Assembly: GCA_037349315.1 (NCBI GenBank) | Contig: JBAIAC010000026.1 | Location: forward strand, 1,860,001-1,924,000 | From: Chelydra serpentina | Lineage: Eukaryota > Chordata > Testudines > Chelydridae | Direction: 5' to 3' | DNA: 64,000 nucleotides | In this document: positions 53,701 through 63,960 of the stretch, one piece after another | How positions within the stretch are numbered: position 1 is the first letter of the stretch | How the letters are laid out: every line of letters begins with the position of its first letter | Notes under the pieces: generated by a model | What the model was told of the DNA's origin: nothing | The model's input: the letters and a program-made list of their open reading frames with translations, nothing else | The model's database searches: none | Made by a program: the position numbers and the translations under genes

Positions 53701-54406
53701 TGAGCCTAGACCGCTACAGGAATTGCCTACAGAGCTAGACCCCTAGAGGATTGATAGACGACTTCCCTATGGGCCTAGCCTGCTTCTGTGCTGGGACTGG
53801 AGAGCACAGCGTCACGCCAGTAGCACTTACAGAAGGGATCTCTCCTGTTTCATCTCCGCTGCTCTGCTGTGCAGCTCCCCAGGGCACAAGCGTGGGCAGC
53901 CACTGCTGTTTGAAGCACCGTGTTGTCTTAGAGGAGGGCTACCCAATGCCCCCCGCACCAGTGCCCACTGGGCACCATAACCACCACTGCTCCCTCCAGC
54001 ATAGCAGTGACTGGAGCAAGGGAGGGCCACTTTAGGGGCAAAACCCAGTGCAGAGCAGGTGAGGGGGACGTTCAGGAATGAATGATGGGGCTGGCCCTAG
54101 GATATTCCACTGGTCAAGACCTCGCAGGGAAAAGGACTTGCAATGCCAGGCAAGGCAAATAATGGCAGCTCTTCCCCCGTGAGGGAAATGCTGCTGGCAT
54201 ATGTTTTTAATGGGTGGTCTTTGCGGAGTGCTTAGCATCTGTCTGCACCAACCCCTGCCAGAGACCGTCTGGGCCCTGACACCTTCTCTGGGCTCCTGCA
54301 GCCTTGGCCTTAGACCCAGCTGCCCTGCGGAAGACTGGCAAGAGGTAGGATGCATCCGATGTCACTTACCATCTGAACCAGCTTTTTTGATCTCTCCTTC
54401 TTTACT
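44551..54406 (-). CDS. CARMIL2: CARMIL2 (RLTPR) 3' coding exons, partial gene
   Basis: CARMIL proteins bind and regulate actin capping protein; CARMIL2 acts in T-cell costimulation and cell migration. Six minus-strand exons join without a stop: 54,406-54,370, 51,001-50,930, 49,957-49,637, 47,466-47,359, 45,142-45,026 and 44,705-44,551. All internal junctions after the first are phase 1. The translated tail includes MDSSAGSPPLALKSRTHSMS, LGEQLNAELKGKCSE, RLKPKPRLKNVATRRAISVH, PLRLQRSPVLKRKPNRSSM and a Pro/Ser-rich end, in keeping with the disordered C-terminus of CARMILs. The identity rests on these motifs as I remember them plus the conserved convergence with ACD. The leucine-rich repeats and capping-protein motif would lie further right, mostly outside what I can detect. 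Confidence 0.65.
45026..45142 (-). CDS. CARMIL2: CARMIL2 exon (penultimate)
   Basis: Acceptor tttccttcag and donor gtaagg on the minus strand, phase 1/1. It encodes VKIPLRLQRSPVLKRKPNRS, a basic segment, then SSTPSAPAAS. Confidence 0.7.
45367..46640. repeat. Long inverted repeat with unclassified spacer
   Basis: The left arm (about 45,367-45,530) and right arm (about 46,425-46,630) are inverted, diverged copies of one 160-200-bp sequence; shared blocks include tctgaccccagcaacagggt-type and cacccccaattcca. The spacer (45,535-46,420) is AT-rich with LTR-like character. A run of about 27 C interrupts the right arm (46,568-46,595). It lies in a CARMIL2 intron. Confidence 0.75.
47020..47290 (-). 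mobile_element. CR1 LINE 3' end, older copy
   Basis: Starts atagactcgtaggcctggaag, with gtctagtccagtcccctgca, then ttgtccaacctgctctt and tccacaaccctcct. It reads as a diverged CR1 3' region on the minus strand and lies about 70 bases left of a CARMIL2 exon. Confidence 0.8.
47359..47466 (-). CDS. CARMIL2: CARMIL2 exon
   Basis: Minus-strand acceptor tttcccag and donor gtaagt, 108 nt, phase 1/1. It encodes NRLKPKPRLKNVATRRAISV and HEEQFREQG, a basic then acidic segment that I associate with the CARMIL C-terminal tail. Confidence 0.72.
47467..49636. other. CARMIL2 intron
   Basis: No recognised transposon. A splice-flanked block at about 48,987-49,071 was considered as an exon but breaks the reading frame. 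Confidence 0.35.
49637..49957 (-). CDS. CARMIL2: CARMIL2 exon, largest in the window
   Basis: Minus-strand acceptor ccccttcag and donor gtacgg, 321 nt, phase 1/1. It encodes SWKALGEQLNAELKGKCSEL, RRSFVVQEQSSPTEQQVRES and RRISNAGASRDSVDAIAA. Its end joins in frame directly to the 47,466 exon. Confidence 0.7.
50930..51001 (-). CDS. CARMIL2: CARMIL2 exon
   Basis: Minus-strand acceptor gtttccag and donor gtaggg, 72 nt, phase 1/1. It encodes DIMDSSAGSPPLALKSRTHS, with a likely basophilic kinase site (KSRTHSMS). Confidence 0.7.
51059..51093. repeat. (C)n(CA)n simple repeat
   Basis: A run of about 13 C followed by about 10 CA dinucleotides, 58 bases upstream (in transcription) of the 51,001 exon acceptor. 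Confidence 0.9.
51251..51421. mobile_element. hAT-type MITE with exact 8-bp duplication
   Basis: Termini TAGGGTTGCCAAC and GTTGGCAACCCTA are inverted copies. The flanks gatgtgag at 51,243-51,250 and 51,422-51,429 are identical. It is 171 bp with no coding capacity. Confidence 0.93.
51557..51766. mobile_element. hAT-type MITE with exact 8-bp duplication
   Basis: Begins CAGGGGCGGCTC, ends GCCGGCCCTG; flanks gtaacaaa at 51,549-51,556 and 51,767-51,774 are identical. It is 210 bp, GC-rich, and related to the element at 1,239-1,597, sharing the gccgccccaagca block. Confidence 0.93.
51775..52920. other. CARMIL2 intron, no recognised feature
   Basis: No exon, repeat terminus or RNA gene recognised. 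Confidence 0.35.
52929..53126. mobile_element. Palindromic hAT-type MITE
   Basis: The two halves are inverted copies over most of the length (tagggtgaccagatgtc ... gacatctggtcacccta, with internal gggggtaataggagccca and its inverse), so transcripts would fold into a long hairpin. The flanks ggcacttt at 52,921-52,928 and 53,127-53,134 are identical. The right end carries an extra CCCTA. Confidence 0.9.
53135..54369. other. CARMIL2 intron
   Basis: A weak MIR/L2-like tail (ggggaactgaggctcgggg) near 53,200 and a G run at about 53,587-53,611. No exon recognised. Confidence 0.35.
54370..54406 (-). CDS. CARMIL2: CARMIL2 small exon (37 nt)
   Basis: Minus-strand acceptor tgttttgcag and donor gtaagtg. 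It encodes SKEGEIKKAGSD, phase 0 in and 1 out, joining in frame to the 51,001 exon. Confidence 0.65.
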
Positions 54407-55430
54407 CTGCAAAACAAACAGAAAGAAAACCCCATCACGGGCAGAACCTCCTGCTAAAACACGCCCTCCCACACGAGGGCGCATGGGACCGCTGCTGCTG
54501 CTAACCGGGGGCTGAACTACAGGGAGGAAACAAAGAAAGGGACAGCTGAGGCTGAACGGGATGGAAATCCCCCGTGGCCGTAGCAGAGACTTCCTGGACA
54601 CAACACCGGTTAGGACATTTCTAACTAAATTGGCCAAAGCATCAGCAAACCTGCCTTAGGAAACCATCCTGCCAGAGCCTGGGGACGCAGCCCGGATGGG
54701 ACCTGAGGAAACTTTCCCCAGAAGCTCATTTCCATGATCTTCACCTGAAATGTTGTTGGGACGGAAGAAGCTAAACCCTCCCCGCAGCCACGGCCTCCCC
54801 CAACTCCACTCAGTCCGGGTGTAAGCACCTGGCCCAGCAGCCGAGCACGCAGGAGAAGGCGACTTTCCAGGGAGCCCTCCTGGGGAGCTAGCTACTGTTG
54901 TGGCCATTGGCTCTCACACGCTTGCCCACCAGGCTTCCCAGGCTTCCCTGCTGGGAAGGGCCAGGCTCGGCACCAGGGCTAGGGAAGTCAGGACCACCAC
55001 GCCCACTGACAGCAGCCGGCCTGACGGGCAGCGCCGGGAGAGCTCACCCGCTCTCCAGCCGAGTTCTGGGCACTGGGCACACAGCGAGAACTTGCCATTA
55101 AGGCTGGTGACAATCCTCTCTCCTGCCACCCAGACTCCGCTTTCCTCGAATACCCATGTACCTAGTGTCCTTCACAGAGTCACAGCGACCTCAGGAAACC
55201 TGGTTCCCCTGGGACAGAGGCTTGGGAACTAGAACAAATGGAAGGCCAGGCCCTTTCAGTAGTGGGGGGGGGGGAATTCTGACCTTCAACCAACCCCCAC
55301 TGCCAGGGGCCCTCGGGTGCAAAGGGCAATGGGATTCCGTGACTTCCTCTCAGCACTGGCAACTATGGACTGGAGCTCTAGGGCCACTAGGAGAGAGAAA
55401 TCAGCTGGACTGCCACTGTGCAAATCCCAA
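54407..55430. other. Non-coding DNA, probably CARMIL2 intron
   Basis: No exon or repeat recognised apart from a short G run near 55,263. Confidence 0.35.
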
Positions 55431-55880
55431 GTTTATGGAGGGGATGGTTTGATGGGTTAACATGATCTTAGTCAAAGGTCAATTAATTGCCATCAGTGGT
55501 AAATAGGCCCAATGGTCAGTGATGGGATGTTAGAAGTTACTAGAGAACTTTTTCCTGGGTGTCTGGCTGGTGAGTCTTGCCCACATGCTCAGGGTTCAGC
55601 TGATCGCCATATTTGGGGTCGGGAAGGAATTTTCCTCCAGGGTAGATCGGCAGAGGCCCTGGAGTTTTTGTGCCTTCCTCTGCAGCATGGGGCACGGGTC
55701 ACTTACTGGAGGATTCTCTGCATCTTGAAGTCTTTAAACCATGATTTGAGGACTTCAATAGCTGAGACATAGGGGAGAGAATTATTCCAGGATTGGGTGG
55801 GTGAGATTTTGTGGCCTGCATTGTGCAGGAGATCAGACTAGATGATCGTAATGGTCCCTTCTGACCTTAAAGTCTATGAG
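55431..55880 (+). mobile_element. CR1 LINE 3' end
   Basis: Runs from gtttatggaggggatggttt to gaccttaaagtctatgag. It is nearly identical to 62,720-63,175 and the inverse of 35,017-35,480, so all three are one young CR1 subfamily. Confidence 0.9.
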
Positions 55881-56894
55881 CTCCAAGGAGGCCCCCGGGA
55901 GAGCCCAGAGACGATGGGCCCAGAGCGCTCCCAAGCGCTGCCCCACTGCAGCATGGATGGTGTGGAAGTCGGTAGAGGGAATCTGGATGCAGAAGTCAGG
56001 CTAACTCTAGCGGTAATAACGCAAGCGGGGATTGTGTGAGGAGAGTGGGAAAAGAACGGTGAGAGAGGCTATCGTGACCTTGTGTTAGATAAGAACAGAA
56101 TGTCGACCACAACAGGAACTGGTGAGAAAAATAAGCTATCAAGAAAGAATATGTATAAACAAACTGCAGTTGTTGATCAGTACTGTATGTAACAAAGGTA
56201 GAAATGCTTGCCGTAATTGTTTATCTTTGGTGAGACCTGCCTAGGTGGGGGAAACCCCGTGTCCTAGTGCACTCTCTCCCTCTGTGCAATTGCTTGAGTT
56301 AATAAAGTGCCTTGCTGCACCCGAAGAAAGAGTGAGAACTCGGTTTTTCTCCGACACGGGTCAGCGGCTCCCACTGGACACGCAGCAGGCTTGCCACTAT
56401 GAAGCTAGCCCCTTCCAGCGAGGGACCGGGCAAAGATCTCACACGCGCTTCCAGGGCGGCTGGTCTCAGCGCTGCCTGGGGGACAGGAGGAGATGGGGCT
56501 GAAGGTACAGACCGCCCGGCTCAGACCTAGCAGGGCGGGTTACGGCCTGGGGCCAGAGTGCGAATGTGTGAGCACCGAGAGGGTAAATGAGCCATGAGCG
56601 AGGCCACCGGCTGGAACAGCAGCTCCCTGTCCTAGAGGCTGACAGCTGCAAATGCAATAAAGCAACTGATGGGAGCAGGCTGCCCGGGCAGCTCTCACAG
56701 CCAGGGTGCTTCGGGGAACGTGCATTTGTTACAGGGCCCGCGAGAGGTGCTGGGCACCCCGAATGGATCAGGCCTCACAGTGCGGCGGGCTGTACAGGAG
56801 CGTTTGATGCATCGCCTGACGAGTGCTTACTAGAAAGTGACGTCAGAGAGGCGTGAAGAAGAGACCGGGCCCCCGGACTGGGAACCAGAGAAGG
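55881..56894. other. Non-coding DNA; possible LTR-like end
   Basis: Around 56,200-56,360 the order ttgcttgagttaataaagtg, then gaactcggtttttctccgac resembles the R-U5 end of an ERV-type LTR, but no paired end was found. Confidence 0.35.
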
Positions 56895-57396
56895 ATCATA
56901 GAATCATAGAATCCTAGAATCTCAGGGTTGGAAGGGACCTCAGGAGGTCATCTAGTCCAACCCCCTGCTCAAAGCAGGACCAACACCAACTAAATCATCC
57001 CAGCCAGGGCTTTGTCAAGCCTGACCTTAAAAACCTCTAAGGAAGGAGATTCCACCACCTCCCTAGGTAACCCATTCCAGTGCTTCACCACCCTACTAGT
57101 GAAAAAGTTTTTCCTAATATCCAACCTAAACCTCCCCCTCTGTAACTTGAGACCATTACTCCTTGTTCTGTCATCTTCTACCACTGAGAACAGTCTAGAT
57201 CCATCCTCTTTGGAACCCCCTTTCAGGTAGTTGAAAGCAGCTATCAAATCCCCCCTCATTCTTCTCTTCTGCAGACTAAACAATCCCAGTTCCCTCAGCC
57301 TCTCCTCATAAGTCATGTGCTCCCGCCCCCTAATCCTTTTTGTTGCCCTCCGTTGGACTCTTTCCAATTTATCCACATCCTTCTTGTAGTGCTCAG
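56895..57396 (-). mobile_element. CR1 LINE, ORF2 C-terminus and 3' end
   Basis: Starts with the (atagaatc)n tail. The minus frame reads [57 protein letters not shown] and [17 protein letters not shown] without a break. It is 5' truncated near the Lys-Asp-Val of the RT C-terminus. Confidence 0.93.
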
Positions 57397-58621
57397 TGCA
57401 AGGATGGTGCTCAGTGCAAGGCACTGAGATGGGGGAAGTGCTCCCATCAGAGTGACCTGACAGCCCAGCAATGACACCTGCAGCCAATACTACTTGACTG
57501 GGGGTAGGGCCGAAATAGTGCGGAGGGATTTAGAGGGGCTAGAAACACAAGCAGGAAATAAAGAGGCCAGTCTGGGCCAGTGCAGTCCAACCCACAGTGG
57601 GGGGACAGGCTGATGCACAGAGCAGGACAGCACCTGCAGCCCCTGAGACCTGGCAGTGACTATGGGCAGAGGCGGTTTGCAATGTACTCAGGGGAGCATC
57701 AAAACCCACTGCAGGGGCATCACCACCCACCTGGGAGCAGTGAGGCGACAGTGTCAGCACGGGACACCGGTGACGCGGCTCTGAGAACACTGACCTCAGG
57801 TGCCCCGCCAGGCAATCCCAAAGCGCTAAGCAGCCAGGAAAGAGGCGCGAGGGAGACACGGTAACGTCACTGGCCAGAGCTGAGAGTGGGAGGGCCGGAG
57901 AACTGCCTGTGAGCGGCATTTCTACACCGGTAAGCCGCTCATCTCAACAGGATTCTTCCCGCCAACTTCCGCCAGCTCTGAATCAGGCCCCACGACAGCA
58001 GAGGAGCTCATGGGCTGGCCCGAGGGGGCACTGCAGAGAGCGAGGGCATGAGATGGAGCGAAGGAAAAACAAGCTGCGAAATGGTCTCCTACCGGAGAGG
58101 TGGAAACTCCATTGCTTGAGTCATCTAGAACTGGGCAGCACAAAGCCCTGGAGAATGGACCACAGGGAACAATTTACCCTGACTGCTGGCATGGACTAGC
58201 CTTTCCCGGCTGTCTGCGTGTTCTCGTGGGACCATCCGCTAAATGGGCATTGTCCCTGCGGAAGCCCATGCTATATAACGAGGCCTTCAGACAAGGGCAA
58301 TCCCAATGCTCCCGAAGAGGGAATTCCCCAGCGAAAACGCAGGGCAGCTCTCGGAGAGGGGCAGGTAACTCTACAGAAAGGCAGCTGATTTCCACTGAAG
58401 TGCCTGCTTCCTGCTGATGCACTTATGGGAATCAGGCATCTGGAAAGCAACCAGCGCTGGGGCCTGCCTCCCCCTGGGCACCCAGCAAAGGGGAGGAAGA
58501 GTAGCCCCTGCTGCTCCCTGCCCCTCCAGCAGATCATCACCTCATGAGAAGTCAGGGCTGCCTAACCTCTCCTCAGCCACAGGCCATGCTGCCAGCGTGC
58601 CAGGAGGCTGAGGGCTGAACC
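57397..58621. other. Non-coding DNA, probably CARMIL2 intron
   Basis: Only one exon candidate (58,093-58,124) is described separately; no repeats recognised. Confidence 0.35.
58093..58124 (-). CDS. CARMIL2: Possible CARMIL2 exon (32 nt)
   Basis: Minus-strand acceptor cccagttctag and donor gtagga bound a block that reads DSSNGVSTSP after completing an incoming codon. Incoming phase 1 and outgoing phase 0 match the exon at 54,406. Evidence is only splice sites and phase. Confidence 0.35.
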
Positions 58622-58980
58622 CATAGGTGCCGACTCCATGGGTGCTGCGGGACTGCAGCAGCCACAGTGGGGGAAAATTAGCAGGTGCTTCGCACCCACT
58701 GGCAGCCAAGCTCCCCCCCGCCCCCATCCCCTCCTTGCCTTCTCCTCCCCCTCCCAGCGCCTCCCGCCTGCAGCCTAACAGCTGTTTGGCGGCACTTAGG
58801 AGTTTCGGGGAGAGAGCAGGAGGAGTGGGGACGTGGCGTGCTCGGGGGAGGGGGCGGTAAAGAGGCGGGGCAGGGGCGGGGGCGGGAACTTGGGGGAAGG
58901 GGGTGGAATTGGGGCAGGGCGAGGGTGGTGCAGGGGCAGACAAGGGCAGGAGCACCCACAGGGCAGAGTTGGCGCCTATG
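58622..58980. mobile_element. Non-autonomous hAT-type element
   Basis: Left end CATAGGTGCCGACTCC and right end GAGTTGGCGCCTATG are inverted copies. The flanks gctgaacc (58,614-58,621) and gctgaccc (58,981-58,988) differ by one base. It is 359 bp and of the same family as 31,669-32,135. Confidence 0.85.
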
Positions 58981-58988
58981 GCTGACCC

Positions 58989-60449
58989 TGCATGTGATCG
59001 ACGCAGTCGGCATGGCACCGGTGGCATTCATGGGCGATCTCAGCATGCCCACGGCTGTGCTGCCATATTAAAGAGGGAGGCAGTTAGCTAGCAGGACGAC
59101 CTACTGTTGCTCTAAAGACTCTCAGGAAATCCTGGGCACATACGGTGGTTAGCCAAAGACGTGACACCACAGCAGACAGGTCTAGATGGGCTCCAGGGCA
59201 GAGATCTGACTAGTCACTTCTATCTGCTGGTCCTAGGCCGACCAAACGTCTGTTTCCTAGGCATCACATGCAGAACAGCATTCACCATTCTACACGGGTA
59301 CCTGAGCACCTTCCAGTGCATTGAGCAACATGACTATGATCGGTCCCATGTTTGTTCGCTCAGCCTCTGCCTGGGGCGGGTGCCCTGGGGAGGGCCGTGT
59401 TTCAGTAGGGCTGTTTTGATGTTATATGTTGCTCTGGGTTTATGTTGGCGAAGGCAAGGCTCAAGAAACATGGCTGGCACGGGAGCAGAAGGTGGGAAGG
59501 TTTGTGATGACCCTTAGCTCCTGGGGGAGTTGCAGGACCAGGCTCAAGAAAGTTCTGCCTCCCACACAGACAAGCTTCCCCCTTGTGGCAGAGCGTTCCA
59601 CTGTGCCTGAGGAGCTGGGCTGTTAACCGGGACATCTTCATCCCACAATGTTAGCGGATATCCTGGGCATGGACCACTCCAAGAGAAGGACTGAAACCTC
59701 GAATCGGATTCTTTTTCCTATGGGAAGCCAGTGCAGAGAGCAGGTCTGATGTGAATCTGCCTCATGGAACCTACACAAGATGCTTGCTGCTTGTGGGCAG
59801 TGAGGACATGCTGCTGACCTGCCATTTAACATGTATATTGGGGCAGCACCCGCGGGTCCTCATTGGGATCACCATGCTGGATGCTGCACAAGCACGCAGG
59901 GAGATACCCTCTCTGCCCAAAGAGCGCACATCAAAGAACCCAGCTGTAATTGTGTGCACTCACACCCCCATGACTCTGCAGCGAGCAGCCCCACCCCAGC
60001 CCCTACAGGGCTGGCCAACACAGACGTACTTGGTTGTAATGAGGAGCAGCAATGCAGAGGCTTAATGAAGGGCTTCTCTCTGTTCCAGAGGGAGGAAGGG
60101 AGAAGCTGTTCCCACAATCCCCTGCCTTTCCCAGCAGAGTTTGAAATATTCATGGGAAAGGTGGGGGGAAACGCATTAAGCATTCTGCGCAACCGAGCCA
60201 ACGCAGTGCCGAGCCCCCATAGCTCCCACAGCGCCTTTGCGCCTCCTCAGAGGATATTTCCTTTCCAAGGGGATGCCCACCCGCTCTGCCCACAGACGGC
60301 TTTCATTCACCTTTTGCTCTTGGTCCCTGTGGCCTTTCAAGGCAAGCCTGTAGGGCTGGCACCCTCCTTGTCAATATCGGCACATGGCGTTGCAGATTTT
60401 CACAAGACAAAGTTGCAACACAGCCTCTTAATTTGTGCCCACAGATCAC
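58989..60449. other. Non-coding DNA; no gene seen
   Basis: A stretch near 59,500-59,780 (ggaagccagtgcagagagca) looks like a dispersed repeat but could not be delimited. No exon recognised on either strand. Confidence 0.3.
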
Positions 60450-60619
60450 AGAGTCATAGAAGATTAGTGTTGGAAGAGACCTCAGGAGGTCACCTAGTCC
60501 AACTCCCTGCTCAAAGCAGGACCAACCCCAACTAAATCATCCCAGCCAGGGCTTTGTCAAGCCTGACCTTAAAAACCTCTAAGGATGGAGATTCCACCAC
60601 CTCCCTAGGTAACCCATGC
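60450..60619 (-). mobile_element. CR1 LINE 3' end
   Basis: Begins agtcatagaagattagtgtt and follows the CR1 3' region closely up to cacctccctaggtaaccca. It is the same subfamily as 4,939-5,119 and 56,895-57,396, very short. Confidence 0.88.
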
Positions 60620-60959
60620 CCATAGCAAACCGCACATGTAAAAGGCAGCACTCAGCTATCCCCCTGGACACCTGCCATTAGCAGCTGCGAAACACAGTTA
60701 TTCGTGCTTGCACAATGAGAGGATATTGCTGAAAATCAGGGCCGCTGCATTACAACAAAGCAAGATTCTGGAGTCCTAGTAGATTCTCAAACTGCCCCTC
60801 AAGTCTCTAAATAAAGAGCCCACAGGAATTCTCCTCTAACAGGCCCTGCTTCAAGCCACATATCACCTTACTCACCTGGAGCCACTAGCCATGTATGTTA
60901 AACACAAGCGTGACCCCCAGACCCCTCAGTGCCAAGTGGCAAAGGGCACACCATACCAT

Positions 60960-62430
60960 GACACATCAGGCCTGAGCCACACGGTCGTCATCATCTGTAC
61001 CTACAAGGTGTCGTGTAAAGTCTCATACACAGACTGGTGACACGCTGGTCCTGATAACCACTGTGCAATGTGTGGACAGGCTGCATACAAAGAGCTAGAG
61101 ATGCATGCTGGGAATAGGTTCAGAAAGCCCAGCTTGCCCTAGACCAAAGGAAGGGGGATTTACTTATCTGACCAGGTTGATTGCAGAGAACAATGAAAGG
61201 TACATTTACATAGAAGGTAAACAAAGCGAGCAAGCGGGGGAAATAACTGCTTAATGATCATGACGGGCTGGAGTCTGGAGACAGAGACAATGGGGTAATA
61301 GGAGCAGGGGCAAAGTCATCCATCTCCGGAGGGAACAAAGAAACCAGCACTTGGATTCTGTGAGGGCTGGGTCCTGGCTGAAAAAGCCCATCACACTGGA
61401 GACTGCTGACAACTTGGGGTAAGGAAGAAACAATGTTAGGCAAAGCCACAGCGTACTGAATTCAATTGCAGACCCTAGGAAGCGTGTTGTTCTGTTTTGT
61501 TTGTAACCCTTTCGTAGCCGGAAATCACTTCAATCTAGGGGCTCTGTTAACACACGTATTCGTTTGATTACAAGCCATCTCCAGGCTGAGCTACCAAGTT
61601 GGTCAGTGCACTGGCTCTTTGGAGGCAGCGAGCTTGGGATTAGCTCTGTGCGTGTGTGCCGAATCAGGGAGTTTTCTTGTTGTTTTCAATGGTATGCATG
61701 CAGACGGCATGGGACTCCATTTCCCTGGGTGTTACTGGTTTAACGAGGTGGTGGGAGAGGGAATTTGTTGTTACAGAGGGCCAGCAAACGGCCTGGAGAA
61801 TGGATACCCCAGCGACTAGTGACCGGGAGGCCCCGCTCGGGAATCACAGCCAGTATGAGTTGCGGAGAGAGGACCCTGGTGACCTGACCAGCTGGTTCCA
61901 GCCAGAGGGAAAACAAAGGGCGGATGAGAGGAGAGGAGGCCCAGGCATCCTGTTTACCTGGGACAGAAGACACAGGACAGAGGTGGGACTTGGGGGATGG
62001 TGATATCAGTTGCCCAGCTGGAAAGAGGGGGTCTCAGGCATTATTCCCTCTAAGCTGTGCGTGTGTACGCACGCACACAGATCCTAAACCCTGCGCACAC
62101 GGCAAAACACCATGCGCACAAAAATTTGCACAGAAGCACAACAATTTGCACAGACGAATTTTTTTGCGCACACGGCCTGTCAAAAATGTGCACAGAAGAA
62201 ATTTTTTGCGCACACGGCCTATCAAAAATTAGAGGGAACATTGGTCTCAGGGCTGGGAGGGGAGAGCAGCCAGAGCCCACCTGGAGGCAGGAGAGACCTA
62301 GATGTACTGTCCTGAGTATTACTAGGCCTGAGGCCCTGAGAGTTTCCTGTACTGGGTTCAGACACTCAATAAATCTTCCTGTTTTACGCTGGCTGAGAGT
62401 CACTCTGGTCTAGAGATCGGGGTTGCAAGG
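60960..62430 (+). repeat. Dispersed repeat, copy B (LTR/ERV-like, unclassified)
   Basis: Shares ordered blocks with 330-1,230. It continues into an LTR-like end with cactcaataaatcttcctg (about 62,367) and agagtcactctggtctagag. No coding domain was recognised. It is interrupted by a hAT-type insertion at 62,039-62,243. Confidence 0.5.
62039..62243. mobile_element. hAT-type MITE with exact 8-bp duplication
   Basis: Termini CATTATTCCCTCTAA and TTAGAGGGAACATTG are inverted copies. The flanks gtctcagg at 62,031-62,038 and 62,244-62,251 are identical. The interior has repeated gcgcacacggcct and ttgcacagaag motifs. It is 205 bp. Confidence 0.92.
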
Positions 62431-62436
62431 GGAGAC

Positions 62437-63181
62437 TCAAGGAGCTTGGTTTGTTTACCTTAACCAAAAGAAGGCTGAGGGGAGATATGATTGCTCTCTT
62501 TAAATATATCAGAGGGATAAATACCAGGGAGGGAGAGGAATTATTTCAGCTCAGTACCAATGTGGACACAAGAACAAATGGATATAAACTGGCCATCAGG
62601 AAGTTTAGACTTGAAATTAGATGAAAGTTTCTAACCATCAGAGGAGTGAAGTTCTGGAACAGCCTTCCAAGGGAAGCAGTGGGGGCAAAAGACCGATCTG
62701 GCTTCAAGATTAAGCTAGATACGTTTATGGAGGAGATGGTTTGATGGGATAACATGATCTTAGTCAAAGGTCAATTAATTGCCATCAGTGGTAAATAGGA
62801 CCAATGGTCAATGATGGGATGTTAGAAGTTACTACAGAGAACTTTTTCCTGGGTGTCTGGCTGGTGAGTCTTGCCCACATGCTCAGGGTTCAGCTGATCG
62901 CCATATTTGGGGACGGGAAGGAATTTTCCTCCAGGGTAGATTGGCAGAGGCCCTGGAGGTTTTTTGCCTTCCTCTGCAGCATGGGGCACGGGTCACTTGC
63001 TGGAGGATTCTCTGCATCTTGAAGTCTTTAAACCATGATTTGAGGACTTCAATAGCTGAGACATAGGGGAGAGGATTATTCCAGGAGTGGGTGGGTGAGA
63101 TTCTGTGGCCTGCATTGTGCAGGAGGTCAGACTAGATGATCATAATGGTCCCTTCTGACCTTAAAGTCTATGAGTCTATGA
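62437..63181 (+). mobile_element. CR1 LINE, ORF2 C-terminus and 3' end
   Basis: Translates in pieces as LTKRRLRGDMIALFKYIR-like, DTRTNGYKLAIRKFRLEIR-like and FWNSLPREAVGAKDRS-like CR1 blocks, then the 3' UTR to gtctatgagtctatgag. It shares its last 450 bp almost exactly with 55,431-55,880. Confidence 0.9.
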
Positions 63182-63960
63182 GAAAGGCTGTCGCACTGAA
63201 GGGGTTTCCTCCCAGGGACCATACAGAGCCGAGAGAGAGCACGAGTCCTGTGAATCCATGACAGTGTACGGTCAGAGGGACGGGCCACTGCAGGGGAGTC
63301 AGTTTGGGAGGCACTTGGGACCGGAGGGGCTGTTGGGGTCAGCCTCCAAGGAGAGACCAGGCTGCTGGAAGCCAAGGTGACACCATTGTGCTGTGAGCAA
63401 GCTGCCGGTGGTGGGGCTCTGAGCCAAAGCTTCACAGCACAGAGATACCCAGTGCTCCAGGGCAGGTGGAGACACAACCCGTCACTGGGCTGGGTGAACC
63501 CCCAAAGCCTCACAATCAGCCATCGGGATTATTCATTCCATGGCAAACGCTTTACCCTGCCAGCTCTCTGCACTAGATGAGGTCCCAAAAGCTGTCACTG
63601 TATCAGTCCTACAGACCATTCTGCTGTATCAACATCCCCATCAGCTACCATGCCACAGGTTTGCCATGGAGCAACTGCTCTGTCCAATAACCTACTATCT
63701 GAATGCGGGAGTTCATGGCTGCCTGGAACACACCACGCTCTGGGAGATTTACTGCTCATCTCAGAAGGAGCAGAGACTGGGAGTGGCTGGGTCACTACAA
63801 AAAATAATTGTCCCTCTGTTGATACTCAAACCTTCTTGTCAACTGTTGGGAATGGGCCACATCCACCCTAATTGAAATGGCCTCATTAGCACTGACCCCC
63901 CACTTGGTAAGGCAGCTCCCAGCATTTCACGTGCTGTATATTTATACCAGCTTACTGTAT
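63182..63960. other. Non-coding DNA; no gene seen
   Basis: No exon or repeat terminus recognised. Confidence 0.35.
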
